A DNA stretch of 64,000 nucleotides from Galbitalea sp036271875 (GTDB lineage Bacteria; Actinomycetota; Actinomycetes; Actinomycetales; Microbacteriaceae), in contig DATAZU010000002.1 in assembly GCA_036271875.1 (NCBI GenBank), forward strand, positions 1 to 64,000. Reading direction: 5' to 3'. How positions within the stretch are numbered: the stretch's first letter is position 1; every line of letters starts with the position of its first letter. The notes below the pieces were generated by a model. It saw only the letters and a program-made list of their open reading frames with translations, was not told the DNA's origin and ran no database searches. Below, piece after piece: positions 40,463 through 48,831 of the stretch. Both the position numbers and the translations under genes were made by a program.

Positions 40463-41602
40463 CTAGGAGAGCCGGATGCCGTTCGCCCAGACTCGCTCCG
40501 CGGTCCATTGCGCGTCGAGCTGCACCGCGTCCGCAACGTACCCGGGCGCGAGCAGCCCGTGGTGCTTGTCGAGCCCAAGCACGCGGGCCGGGGTGAGAGT
40601 TAGCGCTTCGACCGCCGCGACGGGAGCGACCCCTGCGCGCTCGACCGCGACCCACAGCTCCCGATCCTGGGTGAGGGTCGACCCGGCGAGACTGTCTGTT
40701 CCTTCGAGATGGGCGATGCCGTCGTGCACCTCGACCGAGAGCGAACCAAGCACGTACTGACCGTCGTGCGAGCCGGCCGCGGCCATCGCATCGGTAACGA
40801 GCGCAATATGGCCGGGAGTCGAGCGGAAGGCAAGGGCCGCGACATCCGGGTGGACGTGCTCGCCGTCGAGGATGAGTTCGAGTGTGATGCGCGAGTCCTC
40901 GAAGGCCGCGACAACGGGCCCCGGCGCCCGGTGTCCGATGCCGGGCATCGCGTTGAACGCGTGGGTCAGTAGGCGGGCCCCGGAGTCGAACGCGCGGCGC
41001 GCCGTCGCGAAGTCTGCCTCGGTGTGGCCAATCGCGACAACAACATCGGCTTCGACAAGGACGTTGATGAGCTCGAAGGCGTTGGGCAACTCGGGCGCAA
41101 GCGTCACCTGGCGGAGCGAGCCGCGGGCGGCATCCAGGAGCCGATCGAGAGCGGCTGGCTGTGGGTCGAGCAGGTAGGCCGAATTGTGCGCACCGCGCCT
41201 CGCGGGCGACAGAAACGGCCCCTCGAGGTGCGACCCAAGAATCAGGGGATCGGATGCCGCGAGCCCGGCGATCACGCCGAGGCTGGCCTCGAGTTCGGCG
41301 ATCGGATTCGTGACCAGGCTAATGACCGAGCGCGTGGTGCCGTGGGCACGATGGGTTGCCAGCGCGTTCGTGATGGCCTCGGTGCCGCCCTCGTAGGAGA
41401 AACCGCCGCCGCCGTGGGAGTGCAGGTCGAGAAAGCCGGGCGTCAGCCACTGGCCCCCGACGTCGATCGTCTCGTGGTCGTTGTCGGTCGGCGGCGCTCC
41501 CGCGCCGGTTTCGACGATGGAATTGCCGTTGACGCGCATCCAGAAGTCATCGACCAGGCCTGCGGCATCCAGTTTCCGGGCGTGCGAAAAAAGGATACTC
41601 AC
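40463..41602 (-). CDS. nagA: N-acetylglucosamine-6-phosphate deacetylase
   Basis: A 379-residue amidohydrolase producing glucosamine-6-phosphate for NagB. Seen: LDLHSHGGGGFSYEGG (metal site), SHLEGPFLSPARRGAHN (metal Glu), VAIGHTEADF and LTHAFNAMPG (metal His residues), and LVTDAMAAAG with the catalytic Asp. Metal-binding residues appear intact. It is convergent with the nagB operon rather than in it. An SDR gene lies 38 bp upstream on the same strand. Confidence 0.95.
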   Translation of the reverse strand: MSILFSHARKLDAAGLVDDFWMRVNGNSIVETGAGAPPTDNDHETIDVGGQWLTPGFLDLHSHGGGGFSYEGGTEAITNALATHRAHGTTRSVISLVTNPIAELEASLGVIAGLAASDPLILGSHLEGPFLSPARRGAHNSAYLLDPQPAALDRLLDAARGSLRQVTLAPELPNAFELINVLVEADVVVAIGHTEADFATARRAFDSGARLLTHAFNAMPGIGHRAPGPVVAAFEDSRITLELILDGEHVHPDVAALAFRSTPGHIALVTDAMAAAGSHDGQYVLGSLSVEVHDGIAHLEGTDSLAGSTLTQDRELWVAVERAGVAPVAAVEALTLTPARVLGLDKHHGLLAPGYVADAVQLDAQWTAERVWANGIRLS

Positions 41603-41640
41603 GGAACAAGACTATCGAGCGGCCCGCCGCCGAGGCGCCG

Positions 41641-42342
41641 TCAGCCCCTGGTGCTCAGACGCTCGACCGGGCCGGACAGAACCGACTTGAAGTGGCGGCT
41701 CGTATCGTCGACGAGAACCTCGATCTCGCCGGCCTCGAGCGCATCGGCCAGGGCGATGGCCGCCTGGCTCGGTGCGATTTTTGGCGCTGTGACACTCTTT
41801 GTGAGGTCGGTGTCCGCGAACCCAAGATGAACGCCGACGACGAGTGTGTTCTGGTTGGCGAGGTCCAGCCTCAGCGTGTTCGTGATCGACCACAGCGCGG
41901 CCTTCGTTGCGCCATATGCCCCGGCGCCGGATGCCCACGACAGGGCGGAGTGGATGTCAACCAGTGCACCGCCGCCATTCTCCTTGAGAATCGGCGCGAA
42001 CGCCTTCGCAACCTCGAGCGGGCCAAACACGTTGATGTCGAATAGCCGTTTCACGTCGGCGAGGTTCGCCTCGAGCAGCGGCGCACCACCGCCTGCACCG
42101 GCGTTATTGATGACAATCGTGACATCCGTGAGTTTCTCGGCAAGTGCGGTGATTGCCCCAGTGTCCGTGACCTCGAGCGCAACGGGAACGATCCGCGGAT
42201 CGTCAGATTCTTTCGGCGTGCGGGCCGTGACGTAGATCTTCGCCGCTCCGCGGCTCAGAAGCTCCTGCGTAAATGCCTTCCCGAGCCCGCGCTGGCCACC
42301 CGTGACCAGTGCCACCGAGCCGGCGATGCTTACTGCGCTCAT
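41641..42342 (-). CDS. SDR oxidoreductase
   Basis: A 233-residue short-chain dehydrogenase: ALVTGGQRGLGKAFTQEL, INNAGAGGGAPLLE, and HSALSWASGAGAYGATK with Ser, Tyr and Lys. ATG 42342 is chosen for its GAAGGAAG site; upstream in-frame starts would extend through the operator-like repeat. Divergent from a CGNR-type regulator with a shared 58-bp control region, a typical arrangement for a regulator and the enzyme it controls. Confidence 0.87.
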   Translation of the reverse strand: MSAVSIAGSVALVTGGQRGLGKAFTQELLSRGAAKIYVTARTPKESDDPRIVPVALEVTDTGAITALAEKLTDVTIVINNAGAGGGAPLLEANLADVKRLFDINVFGPLEVAKAFAPILKENGGGALVDIHSALSWASGAGAYGATKAALWSITNTLRLDLANQNTLVVGVHLGFADTDLTKSVTAPKIAPSQAAIALADALEAGEIEVLVDDTSRHFKSVLSGPVERLSTRG

Positions 42343-42361
42343 ATTTTTCTTCCTTCGCGTT

Positions 42362-42415
42362 GTGAACGTCATGCCTGACATAACCTAATACACTTTACCT
42401 ATGTCTGACGTTCAC
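42362..42415. promoter_or_regulatory. Inverted repeat in divergent SDR/CGNR promoter
   Basis: GTGAACGTCA (42362-42371) and TGACGTTCAC (42406-42415) are exact complements, and GACATA (42377-42382) pairs with TATGTC (42400-42405). So the arms match over 16 bp with a 5-nt insert in the left arm. The right arm overlaps the first codons of the CGNR gene. Likely operator for the regulator encoded at 42401. Confidence 0.6.
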
Positions 42416-43000
42416 GCTCCCGGAGTGCTCGCCCGCTACGCGCCGATCAGCGCGCCGGGCGGGCTGGCGTTAGTCCAGGGCCTGCTCAACACCAACGCGA
42501 CGGCGAGCGGTGCGCCCGACCTTCTGGCCACCGTCGAGACAGCGCAGGGCTGGCTGGATACCGGGTTGCCGGAATGGGCCGCTCGCACCGGATCGATCGC
42601 TCCAACGATCCTTCTATCGCCCAACCTGCTCGGCCAACTTCGCGCACTTCGGGATCGCGTGCGTCACTTCATCGGCGGAGAGCGCGCCGACATCCAGCTG
42701 GACATCGCGATGTCGATCATCGCGGGGCCAGACGGAAAACTTCGTACTCGGCCCACTGGTGACGGCATCGAGTGGATCGAGTCCGCGGTGTGGGGGGCGA
42801 TTCTCCTGGCCCAGACCGTGGATACGCTGCGTCGATTGAAGCTGTGCAGGAACAGACTCTGCGGATCGGCCTTCTACGATCGCTCGAAACCGAACAACGG
42901 TGTCTGGCATGACGTGCATGTCTGCGGGAACTCGGCGAACCTACGCGCATCGCGTGCTCGCAGAAAGCAGGGCACAGCCGAGCAATCCGTTGGATCGTGA
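42401..43000 (+). CDS. CGNR zinc-finger regulator (ABATE/DUF1470 family)
   Basis: A 199-residue putative transcription regulator. The N-terminal ABATE-like region (LALVQGLLNTNATASGAPDL) is followed by the CGNR zinc finger: LKLCRNRLCGSAFYDRSK and VWHDVHVCGNSANLRASRAR with the four Cys residues in place. Divergent from an SDR gene over an inverted repeat that extends into its own coding start, suggesting autoregulation. Ligand unknown. Confidence 0.87.
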   Translation: MSDVHAPGVLARYAPISAPGGLALVQGLLNTNATASGAPDLLATVETAQGWLDTGLPEWAARTGSIAPTILLSPNLLGQLRALRDRVRHFIGGERADIQLDIAMSIIAGPDGKLRTRPTGDGIEWIESAVWGAILLAQTVDTLRRLKLCRNRLCGSAFYDRSKPNNGVWHDVHVCGNSANLRASRARRKQGTAEQSVGS

Positions 43001-43033
43001 GGCGATCTGGCGGCGGCTCGGTAGGTGGCCGGC

Positions 43034-43888
43034 CTACTTGAAGATGATCGTTCGCTGCTGGTCGAGCAGCACCCGATGCTGAGCAAACCACTGCACCGCC
43101 TGGGTGAGCGTGCGCGACTCCTCGTCCTGCCCAATTGCGACAAGCTCGGCGGGGGTGCGGGAATGGTCGACGCGAACGACGTTCTGCTCGATGATCGGGC
43201 CCTCGTCGAGGTCGCTTGTCACGAAGTGGGCCGTCGCGCCAATGAGCTTCACGCCGCGAGCGTGCGCCTGCTTGTAGGGGTTTGCGCCCTTGAACCCCGG
43301 CAGGAACGAGTGGTGGATGTTGATGATCCGGCCGCCGAGGTCGGCGCAAAGCTCGGGAGAGAGGATCTGCATGTAGCGAGCAAGCACGACGAGTTCGATC
43401 GAGTGCTCCTCGACGACCTCGAGGATGCGCTCCTCGAATGCGAGTTTCTGCCCCGGGCTGGTCACGGGATGGGATTCGAAGTTCACGCCGTAGAACTCGG
43501 CGAATTTCGACAGGTCCGAGTGATTGCTGAGCACGAGCGGCACGTCGATCGATAGCTGCTCGGCGCGCTGCCGGTAGAGCAGGTCGCCCAGGCAGTGCCC
43601 GGCCTTCGAGACGAGAACGAGAGTGCGAAGCGGCCGACCGACAACGTCCAGCTGCCAGGTCATCCCGTACTTCTCGGTGACCGGGCTGATCGCGCGCTCG
43701 AACCCTTCGGCGTCAATGGCCGATTCGACCTGAAGGCGCATGAAAAACGTGCCGGTGTCTGAACTCGAAAACTGCTGAGACTCCGTGATATTTCCCGAGG
43801 CCTGGACGATGGCACCGCTGATCGCGTGAACAATCCCGGGCTGGTCGCGGCAAACCAGCGTCAGGATCCAGTGCGTAGATGCGGTCAC
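43034..43888 (-). CDS. purU: Formyltetrahydrofolate deformylase
   Basis: A 284-residue enzyme hydrolysing 10-formyl-THF to THF and formate, balancing one-carbon pools. N-terminal ACT domain (LTLVCRDQPGIVHAISG, about 8-85), then a formyl-hydrolase domain: VLVSKAGHCLGDLLYR, NHSDLSKFAEFYGV, NIHHSFLPGFKGANPYKQAH (catalytic His) and SDLDEGPIIEQ (catalytic Asp). Monocistronic. It fits with purN, purH, glyA and folD elsewhere in the window. No riboswitch seen upstream. Confidence 0.95.
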   Translation of the reverse strand: MTASTHWILTLVCRDQPGIVHAISGAIVQASGNITESQQFSSSDTGTFFMRLQVESAIDAEGFERAISPVTEKYGMTWQLDVVGRPLRTLVLVSKAGHCLGDLLYRQRAEQLSIDVPLVLSNHSDLSKFAEFYGVNFESHPVTSPGQKLAFEERILEVVEEHSIELVVLARYMQILSPELCADLGGRIINIHHSFLPGFKGANPYKQAHARGVKLIGATAHFVTSDLDEGPIIEQNVVRVDHSRTPAELVAIGQDEESRTLTQAVQWFAQHRVLLDQQRTIIFK

Positions 43889-43911
43889 CCCACAAGGCTA
43901 CCGGCGCCCGA

Positions 43912-44439
43912 TTACTCCTTGATATCCCAGATGCGCCAGCCATCGAAGGACGTCGGGTCCACAATCTCGAGCGCGTGATCAACTCGCTTCCCGTCGGCGA
44001 ATCGAATTGTGACGAATGCGCTGGCCGGATCGTCCTCGTTCCCGCGCACCGTCACCTGAGCGATGCCGCTGCGCGCATCCGCCGAGTCGAACAGTGACTT
44101 CGCGGTCACCGTGCTGTCCCCACCCCATCCCGGAGCGGGGATGGCGCCCCGCATCTCCTTTGCGCTGTTGTCCGCCAGCGCTCGAAGGTAACAACGGATT
44201 GCGCCCGCCTGAGCTGGTGACGCGCCCGTGATGGTGGCGGAAAACGGACAGGAAATCGGACAGGAAACGGCGTCGATTGACGATGTGTTGCAAAGCCCAG
44301 CGACGAGCGCGTCGCTGGGCGCGTTATAAGCAACTGCCCCGGCGATGAGAAGAGCCAACACGCAAAAGACCTGAACGGGCCGACGACACCATGGTTTCGC
44401 TTGGCGCGGTCCATCGGGTGCGTCGGCCGAATTGGTCAC
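43912..44439 (-). CDS. Hypothetical membrane-anchored or secreted protein
   Basis: A 175-residue protein: an N-terminal basic segment, one hydrophobic helix (about 24-42), then an extracytoplasmic domain with four cysteines (LCNTSSIDAVSCPISCPF and IRCYLRAL) that could form disulfides, and a C-terminal DGWRIWDIKE resembling NTF2-like or DUF4878 ends. No known function recognised. Monocistronic, upstream of purU on the same strand by 23 bp. Confidence 0.6.
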   Translation of the reverse strand: MTNSADAPDGPRQAKPWCRRPVQVFCVLALLIAGAVAYNAPSDALVAGLCNTSSIDAVSCPISCPFSATITGASPAQAGAIRCYLRALADNSAKEMRGAIPAPGWGGDSTVTAKSLFDSADARSGIAQVTVRGNEDDPASAFVTIRFADGKRVDHALEIVDPTSFDGWRIWDIKE

Positions 44440-44671
44440 GGTTCAGTGTGGAGTACTGCGACATTGCGTCGCGTCCGTCTTCAGGATGACCGCGGGTGTT
44501 CGTTGGCAATGCCGCTGAAGCGGCGGCCACGCTGGCAACAACCGTCAGCGTAGAGGCAGCGTGGGGCGGCCGCGTCAACCCCAGGCGTTAGGCTGATTCC
44601 GATGCGATTGCAGTCGTGTCCCGCGAAGCGGCGCCACGCTTTCGATCTCGCACAAACGGACTCTCGTTCAG

Positions 44672-45916
44672 ATGGCTTCCGCACGTCCTCCGGCTCGCAA
44701 TCGCGGAGCCGTTCCCTACTTCGCTCTGATCACGCTCGCGGTCGCGGTATTCATCTCCGTGACCCTCGAGATGCTTCCTACCGGTCTGCTTCCGCAGATG
44801 AGCGCCGGCCTCGGCGTCACCGAGTCGCAGATCGGTTTTACTGTCTCGATCTTCGCCTTCACGGTCGTAGTGACGAGCGCTCCGATCAGCATCCTGATGC
44901 GACGCGTGCCGAGACACGCGCTCCTGATCGCGGTTCTCGTCGTTCTCGCCGCGAGTGCGCTCGTTTCGGCCCTGTCGATCAACTACACGATGCTCGTGGT
45001 CTCGCGGATTATCGGCGGCATCGCGCACGGCGTGTTCTGGTCAGTCGTCGGCGCGTATGCCGCCTACCTCGTCCCCAAGGAGCATCTCGGGCGGGCGGTT
45101 TCGATCGTGCTGGGCGGCGGATCGCTGGCTTTCGTCCTCGGCGTGCCCCTCGGCACCGCGCTTGGCGCGGCATTCGGATGGCGCCTCAGTTTCGGAGTTG
45201 TCGCCGGTCTGGCGTTGGTCGGCGCGATCTTCCTGTTCCGCTTTGTTCCGCGGGTGGATCACCTCGCGGCCGGCGGAGTGATCACGACTCCAACGGGCAG
45301 CATCCGGCTCGCGTCGCGGGAGCAGCTGGCCGAGCCGCCCCGCCGCGACCACTCGGTGACAGCGGTCGTCTTCGTGTGCCTCATCACCGCTGTCACGATG
45401 ATCGGCCAATATACGTTCTACACGTTCATCGCACCGTACCTGCTCGGCCCGGTCGGGCTATCCGAGTCCGAGCTCAGCCCCGCGCTATTTGCCTATGGTG
45501 CCGCTGGCGCGATCTCCCTCGTTCTCGTTGCGCTGTGGCTTGGGCGGCGTCCCCGCCTCTGGCTCCTGGCGTCGTTGTTGTTCCTTGCTGCCGCGATTCT
45601 GGCGCTCGCGCTCGCCCCGGCGATTACGCCGCTTGCCATCGGGGCGTTCTTCCTCTGGGGTCTCGCGATGGGGAACCTGCCACCGCTCCTGCAGACGCGA
45701 TTACTCCATGCTGCCCCCGCGCGCATCCGCGACACCGCGAGCGCGTTCTACACCTCGGCTTTCAACGTGGGGATCGGCGGGGGCGCCCTAGTGGGTTCGC
45801 TGGTCCTCGCCGGGGTGGGACTCTCAGCGCTGCCGTGGGTGTTCATCGGCATTCTTGTGCTCGCGCTCGTTCTGACGGTGGTTTCGGACCTGCTTCTGCG
45901 TCCTCGCGCCGCCTGA
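44672..45916 (+). CDS. MFS transporter, drug:H+ antiporter-1 type
   Basis: A 414-residue 12-helix transporter. Seen: VTLEMLPTGLLPQMSAGLG (helix 1 and loop), FTVSIFAFTVVVTSAP, RRVPRHALLIAVLV (motif A region) and RIIGGIAHGVFWSVVGAYAA (motif B/C region), typical of AraJ/Cmr-like sugar or drug efflux. Twelve hydrophobic segments fit. Monocistronic, with its own leader; a good -35/-10 pair for the next operon begins right after its stop. Substrate unknown. Confidence 0.88.
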   Translation: MASARPPARNRGAVPYFALITLAVAVFISVTLEMLPTGLLPQMSAGLGVTESQIGFTVSIFAFTVVVTSAPISILMRRVPRHALLIAVLVVLAASALVSALSINYTMLVVSRIIGGIAHGVFWSVVGAYAAYLVPKEHLGRAVSIVLGGGSLAFVLGVPLGTALGAAFGWRLSFGVVAGLALVGAIFLFRFVPRVDHLAAGGVITTPTGSIRLASREQLAEPPRRDHSVTAVVFVCLITAVTMIGQYTFYTFIAPYLLGPVGLSESELSPALFAYGAAGAISLVLVALWLGRRPRLWLLASLLFLAAAILALALAPAITPLAIGAFFLWGLAMGNLPPLLQTRLLHAAPARIRDTASAFYTSAFNVGIGGGALVGSLVLAGVGLSALPWVFIGILVLALVLTVVSDLLLRPRAA

Positions 45917-45919
45917 CCG

Positions 45920-45949
45920 TTGACAGGGCGCCGCGAGCGGGAGTAGCTT
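45920..45949 (+). promoter_or_regulatory. Sigma-70-type promoter of the NCS1 operon
   Basis: TTGACA (45920-45925) and TAGCTT (45944-45949), spacing 18 bp, 97 bp ahead of the NCS1 start. The -35 is a perfect consensus match. A palindrome in the expected leader start (45971-45984) could be the operator. Confidence 0.6.
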
Positions 45950-45970
45950 GGCGGCACCCATTGAACAGGT

Positions 45971-45984
45971 CTGAACAGGTTCAG
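45971..45984. promoter_or_regulatory. Putative GntR operator of the NCS1 operon
   Basis: CTGAACAGGTTCAG has 6-bp perfect arms around AG and is preceded by a direct copy of its left half (TTGAACAGGT, 45961-45970). It lies just past the predicted transcription start. The GntR protein encoded in the same operon is the obvious candidate to bind it. Confidence 0.5.
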
Positions 45985-46045
45985 TCGGTGCTGGCTTCCG
46001 TCGGCGTCGACTGCGACCGGGCCTGTCCCTTATGAGAGGACACTC

Positions 46046-47530
46046 GTGGCTACCCCAACAATTGAGGCTCCGGCGACACCGCGCGTCGAAGTCAACGGCA
46101 TCAACACCATCCAGGAGAACGAGCGTAAGGGCAAGGCACGCAGCCTGTTCTGGCCATGGTTCGCCGCAAACATCTCGGTGCTCGGCATCCCATATGGCGC
46201 GTACCTGCTCTCGTTCCAGGTGTCGTTCTGGCAGGCGCTGATCGTCGGAATCATCGGCATCGTCGTGTCGTTCGCACTCTGCGGCATCATCGCGATCGCT
46301 GGGAAGCGCGGATCCGCACCGACCATGATCCTGAGCCGCGCGGCATTCGGCATCAACGGCAACCGAATTCCGTCGATCCTGTCCTGGGTGCTGACGGTCG
46401 GATGGGAGACCGTGCTCACCTCGCTCGCGGTTCTCGCGACAGCGACAGTGTTCGGTGACCTCGGCTGGCCAAGCGGCACCCCGACCAAGGTCATCGCGCT
46501 TATCGTTGTCGCAGCGCTCATCATCCTGGGCGGCGTCTACGGCTTCAACGCGATCATGCGCATCCAGACCTGGATCACTGTCATCACTGGGATTCTGACG
46601 ATCGTCTTCTTCATTCTCGTGCTCGGTCACATTAACTGGGCGACCGTGCTGGCGATCAAGGATGGCTCGCCGCAGGCGGTCATCGGCGGCCTGGTGTTCA
46701 TGATGACGGGCTTTGGCCTCGGCTGGGTGAACGCTGCTGCCGACTACTCGCGCTACCTCCCGCGCTCAACCAAGACGGGCGGCGTTGTTGGTTGGACGAC
46801 CTTCGGCTCCGCGGTCGCTCCCGTGATCCTGTTCTTCTTCGGCCTGCTCCTGGCGGGCTCATCGGAGAGCCTCACGAAGGCGATCAACAACGACCCGATC
46901 GGCGCACTGGCGTCGATCCTGCCGGTGTGGTTCCTGATCCCATTCATCATCGTCGCGATACTCGGCCTGATCGGCGGCGCGGTGCTCGACATCTACTCGT
47001 CGGGTCTGGCCCTGCTCACCGCCGGTCTTCGCATCCCGCGTTTCGCTGCGGCAGGTATCGACGGCGTGATCATGATCCTCGGTTCGATCTACGTGGTGTT
47101 CATTGCCTCGAATTTCTTCTTCCCGTTCGAGGGCTTCCTGATCACGCTCGGTGTTCCGATCTCGGCGTGGGCTGGCATCTTCATCGCCGACCTGCTGCTT
47201 CGCAAGAAGGACTACAGCGACGTCGACCTCTACAAGTCATCGGGACGCTACGGCGGATGGCGCGCGAGTGCGATCATCCTGTTCGTTATTGGCACCGTAG
47301 TCGGCTGGGGCTTCGTCACGAACACCTACGCGTCGTGGTTGGGCTGGCAGGGCTACCTGTTCGGTCCGGCGTCGGCGAGCAACGCCTTCCGTGCAGACTG
47401 GGGTGGCGCGAACCTCGGCGTGCTAATCGCTCTGGTCATCGGTTTCGCTGGCACCCTGATCTTCGGACGTTCCGCCGTCCGTCGACAGGAGGCGCTGCCC
47501 ATCGCGGCGACGACTAAGGCAGCCAGGTAG
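46046..47530 (+). CDS. NCS1-family nucleobase/nucleoside permease
   Basis: A 494-residue transporter with about 12 membrane helices. Seen: FWPWFAANISVLGIPYGAYL (helix 1, with the NCS1-type W-F-A-N), GSAPTMILSRAAFGINGNR, ILSWVLTVGWETVLTSLA, WVNAAADYSRYLPR and SGLALLTAGLRIPR. These match the cytosine/purine permease branch (CodB/Fcy2-like). GTG start. The isochorismatase-type hydrolase begins at the base after its stop; the operon continues to 50710. Likely substrate a modified nucleobase or nucleoside, by context. Confidence 0.9.
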   Translation: MATPTIEAPATPRVEVNGINTIQENERKGKARSLFWPWFAANISVLGIPYGAYLLSFQVSFWQALIVGIIGIVVSFALCGIIAIAGKRGSAPTMILSRAAFGINGNRIPSILSWVLTVGWETVLTSLAVLATATVFGDLGWPSGTPTKVIALIVVAALIILGGVYGFNAIMRIQTWITVITGILTIVFFILVLGHINWATVLAIKDGSPQAVIGGLVFMMTGFGLGWVNAAADYSRYLPRSTKTGGVVGWTTFGSAVAPVILFFFGLLLAGSSESLTKAINNDPIGALASILPVWFLIPFIIVAILGLIGGAVLDIYSSGLALLTAGLRIPRFAAAGIDGVIMILGSIYVVFIASNFFFPFEGFLITLGVPISAWAGIFIADLLLRKKDYSDVDLYKSSGRYGGWRASAIILFVIGTVVGWGFVTNTYASWLGWQGYLFGPASASNAFRADWGGANLGVLIALVIGFAGTLIFGRSAVRRQEALPIAATTKAAR

Positions 47531-48091
47531 ATGACGCTATCCGGGGGTGATCCGGTGCTCGTGGTGATCGACATGCAGGTGGTGTTCGGAGACCCGACGA
47601 GCCAGTGGTTTACCCCCGGATACCCGCTCATCGAGCCAACCGTCGCCGCGTTAGTGGCAGCATTCGATGACCGCGTTGTCTTCACCCGATTCTTCGCACC
47701 GGAACATCCGGTCGGCGCATGGATCCCGTACTACGAACTGTGGCCGTTCGCGCTGGTGCCGGCCGATGATCCGCTCTACGACTTGACGCCGGGGATGGAT
47801 GCCAAGCGCAGGCAGGTGGTTTCCGAAACGACATTCGGCAAGTGGGGTCCCGAACTTGGCGCAGCGATCGGTGAGAGCACCGAGCTGGTCCTGGTGGGCG
47901 TTTCGACCGACTGTTGCGTGCTCTCCACGGCGCTCGCCGCTGCGGATGCCGGCATCCATGTTCGTGTCGTCGGGGATGCCTGCGCCGGACTCAGCGACGC
48001 CGACCACCAGCGCGCGCTCGATGCAATGGCGCTGTATGCGCCGCTCATCGAGATCGTGGACTCCGCCTCCGTGCTGAAGTCGGGGGAGTGA
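47531..48091 (+). CDS. Isochorismatase-family cysteine hydrolase
   Basis: A 186-residue hydrolase with the family triad: Asp14 (VVIDMQ), Lys104 (TFGKWG) and Cys129 (GVSTDCCVLSTA). Members cleave amides, carbamates and related C-N bonds (nicotinamide, ureidoacrylate, N-carbamoylsarcosine). ATG immediately after the permease stop, and GTGA overlap with the GntR gene. In this operon it may act on the base or a ureide freed downstream. Substrate unknown. Confidence 0.9.
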   Translation: MTLSGGDPVLVVIDMQVVFGDPTSQWFTPGYPLIEPTVAALVAAFDDRVVFTRFFAPEHPVGAWIPYYELWPFALVPADDPLYDLTPGMDAKRRQVVSETTFGKWGPELGAAIGESTELVLVGVSTDCCVLSTALAAADAGIHVRVVGDACAGLSDADHQRALDAMALYAPLIEIVDSASVLKSGE

Positions 48092-48831
48092 TCGTGGCAG
48101 CATCCGTCCCGCCGCTCAAGCACGAACGCATCGCGCGCGTCCTTGAGGACGAGATTCGCCGCGGCAGCATGCCGCGGGGTCGGCGACTGCCGGGTGAGAC
48201 GGCACTCGCCGAGCGGTTCTCGGTGAGCCGGAATACCGTTCGGGCGGCGCTCGTCGAGCTCGGTCAGGCCGGGCTCATCGCGACGAGATCCGGCAAGGGA
48301 TCGTTCGTCACCTACGACGGCAACCCCCTCGATATCGAGCTCGGCTGGGCTCGTGCGCTGCAGGAGCAGGGCGTGCGAACGCGTGTCGATGTGCTTCGAC
48401 TTGACGAGATCAGCGACGCTGCGCTTGCGGACAGCCTCGGTCAGACCAGCGATCGGTTTGTCGTCATCGATCGCCTTCGTTCCACCGCCGGCGTCGGCAT
48501 CTCCTACGAGAGATCCCGCATCCCGGCGCTGCCCGCAATCCGGTCGGCGGTCGAGGCCGGCGGAGCGGGCGGATCGCTAACCGAACTGCTTCGGGATGCC
48601 GGGCTCATCGCGGCACAGGGCGAGCAGTGGGTCGAAATCCGACGCCTGAACGCGGAGGATGCTTCCGTCCTCGGTCGAAGCGAGGGCGACTCGTTCCTCT
48701 GGTCGAGATGTGTGACCCGGGATGCGTCTGGTGCTCTCGTCGAGAACGTTGAGAGCCTGCTCGATCCGACGCACTTCAGCCTGCACTTCCAGTTCGCCCA
48801 GGCGGGCCCCTCCTCGTCGGAGCTCGCATGA
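48088..48831 (+). CDS. GntR-family transcriptional regulator (HutC/UTRA type)
   Basis: A 247-residue regulator: winged helix-turn-helix (LPGETALAERFSVSRNTVRA, ALVELGQAGLIATRSGKGSF) followed by a UTRA ligand domain (about 90-240) with VVIDRLRSTAGVGISYERSR. GTG start overlapping the hydrolase stop, and ATGA overlap with the ADP-ribosylglycohydrolase gene. The palindrome at 45971-45984 is its likely operator. Its ligand would be the transported compound or a sugar-phosphate product. Confidence 0.92.
   Translation: MIVAASVPPLKHERIARVLEDEIRRGSMPRGRRLPGETALAERFSVSRNTVRAALVELGQAGLIATRSGKGSFVTYDGNPLDIELGWARALQEQGVRTRVDVLRLDEISDAALADSLGQTSDRFVVIDRLRSTAGVGISYERSRIPALPAIRSAVEAGGAGGSLTELLRDAGLIAAQGEQWVEIRRLNAEDASVLGRSEGDSFLWSRCVTRDASGALVENVESLLDPTHFSLHFQFAQAGPSSSELA

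Noticed and set aside
44602..46035. 477-residue plus-strand frame across the MFS gene
   Set aside because: Arg-rich shadow in another frame of a clear 12-helix transporter; no hydrophobic or domain pattern.
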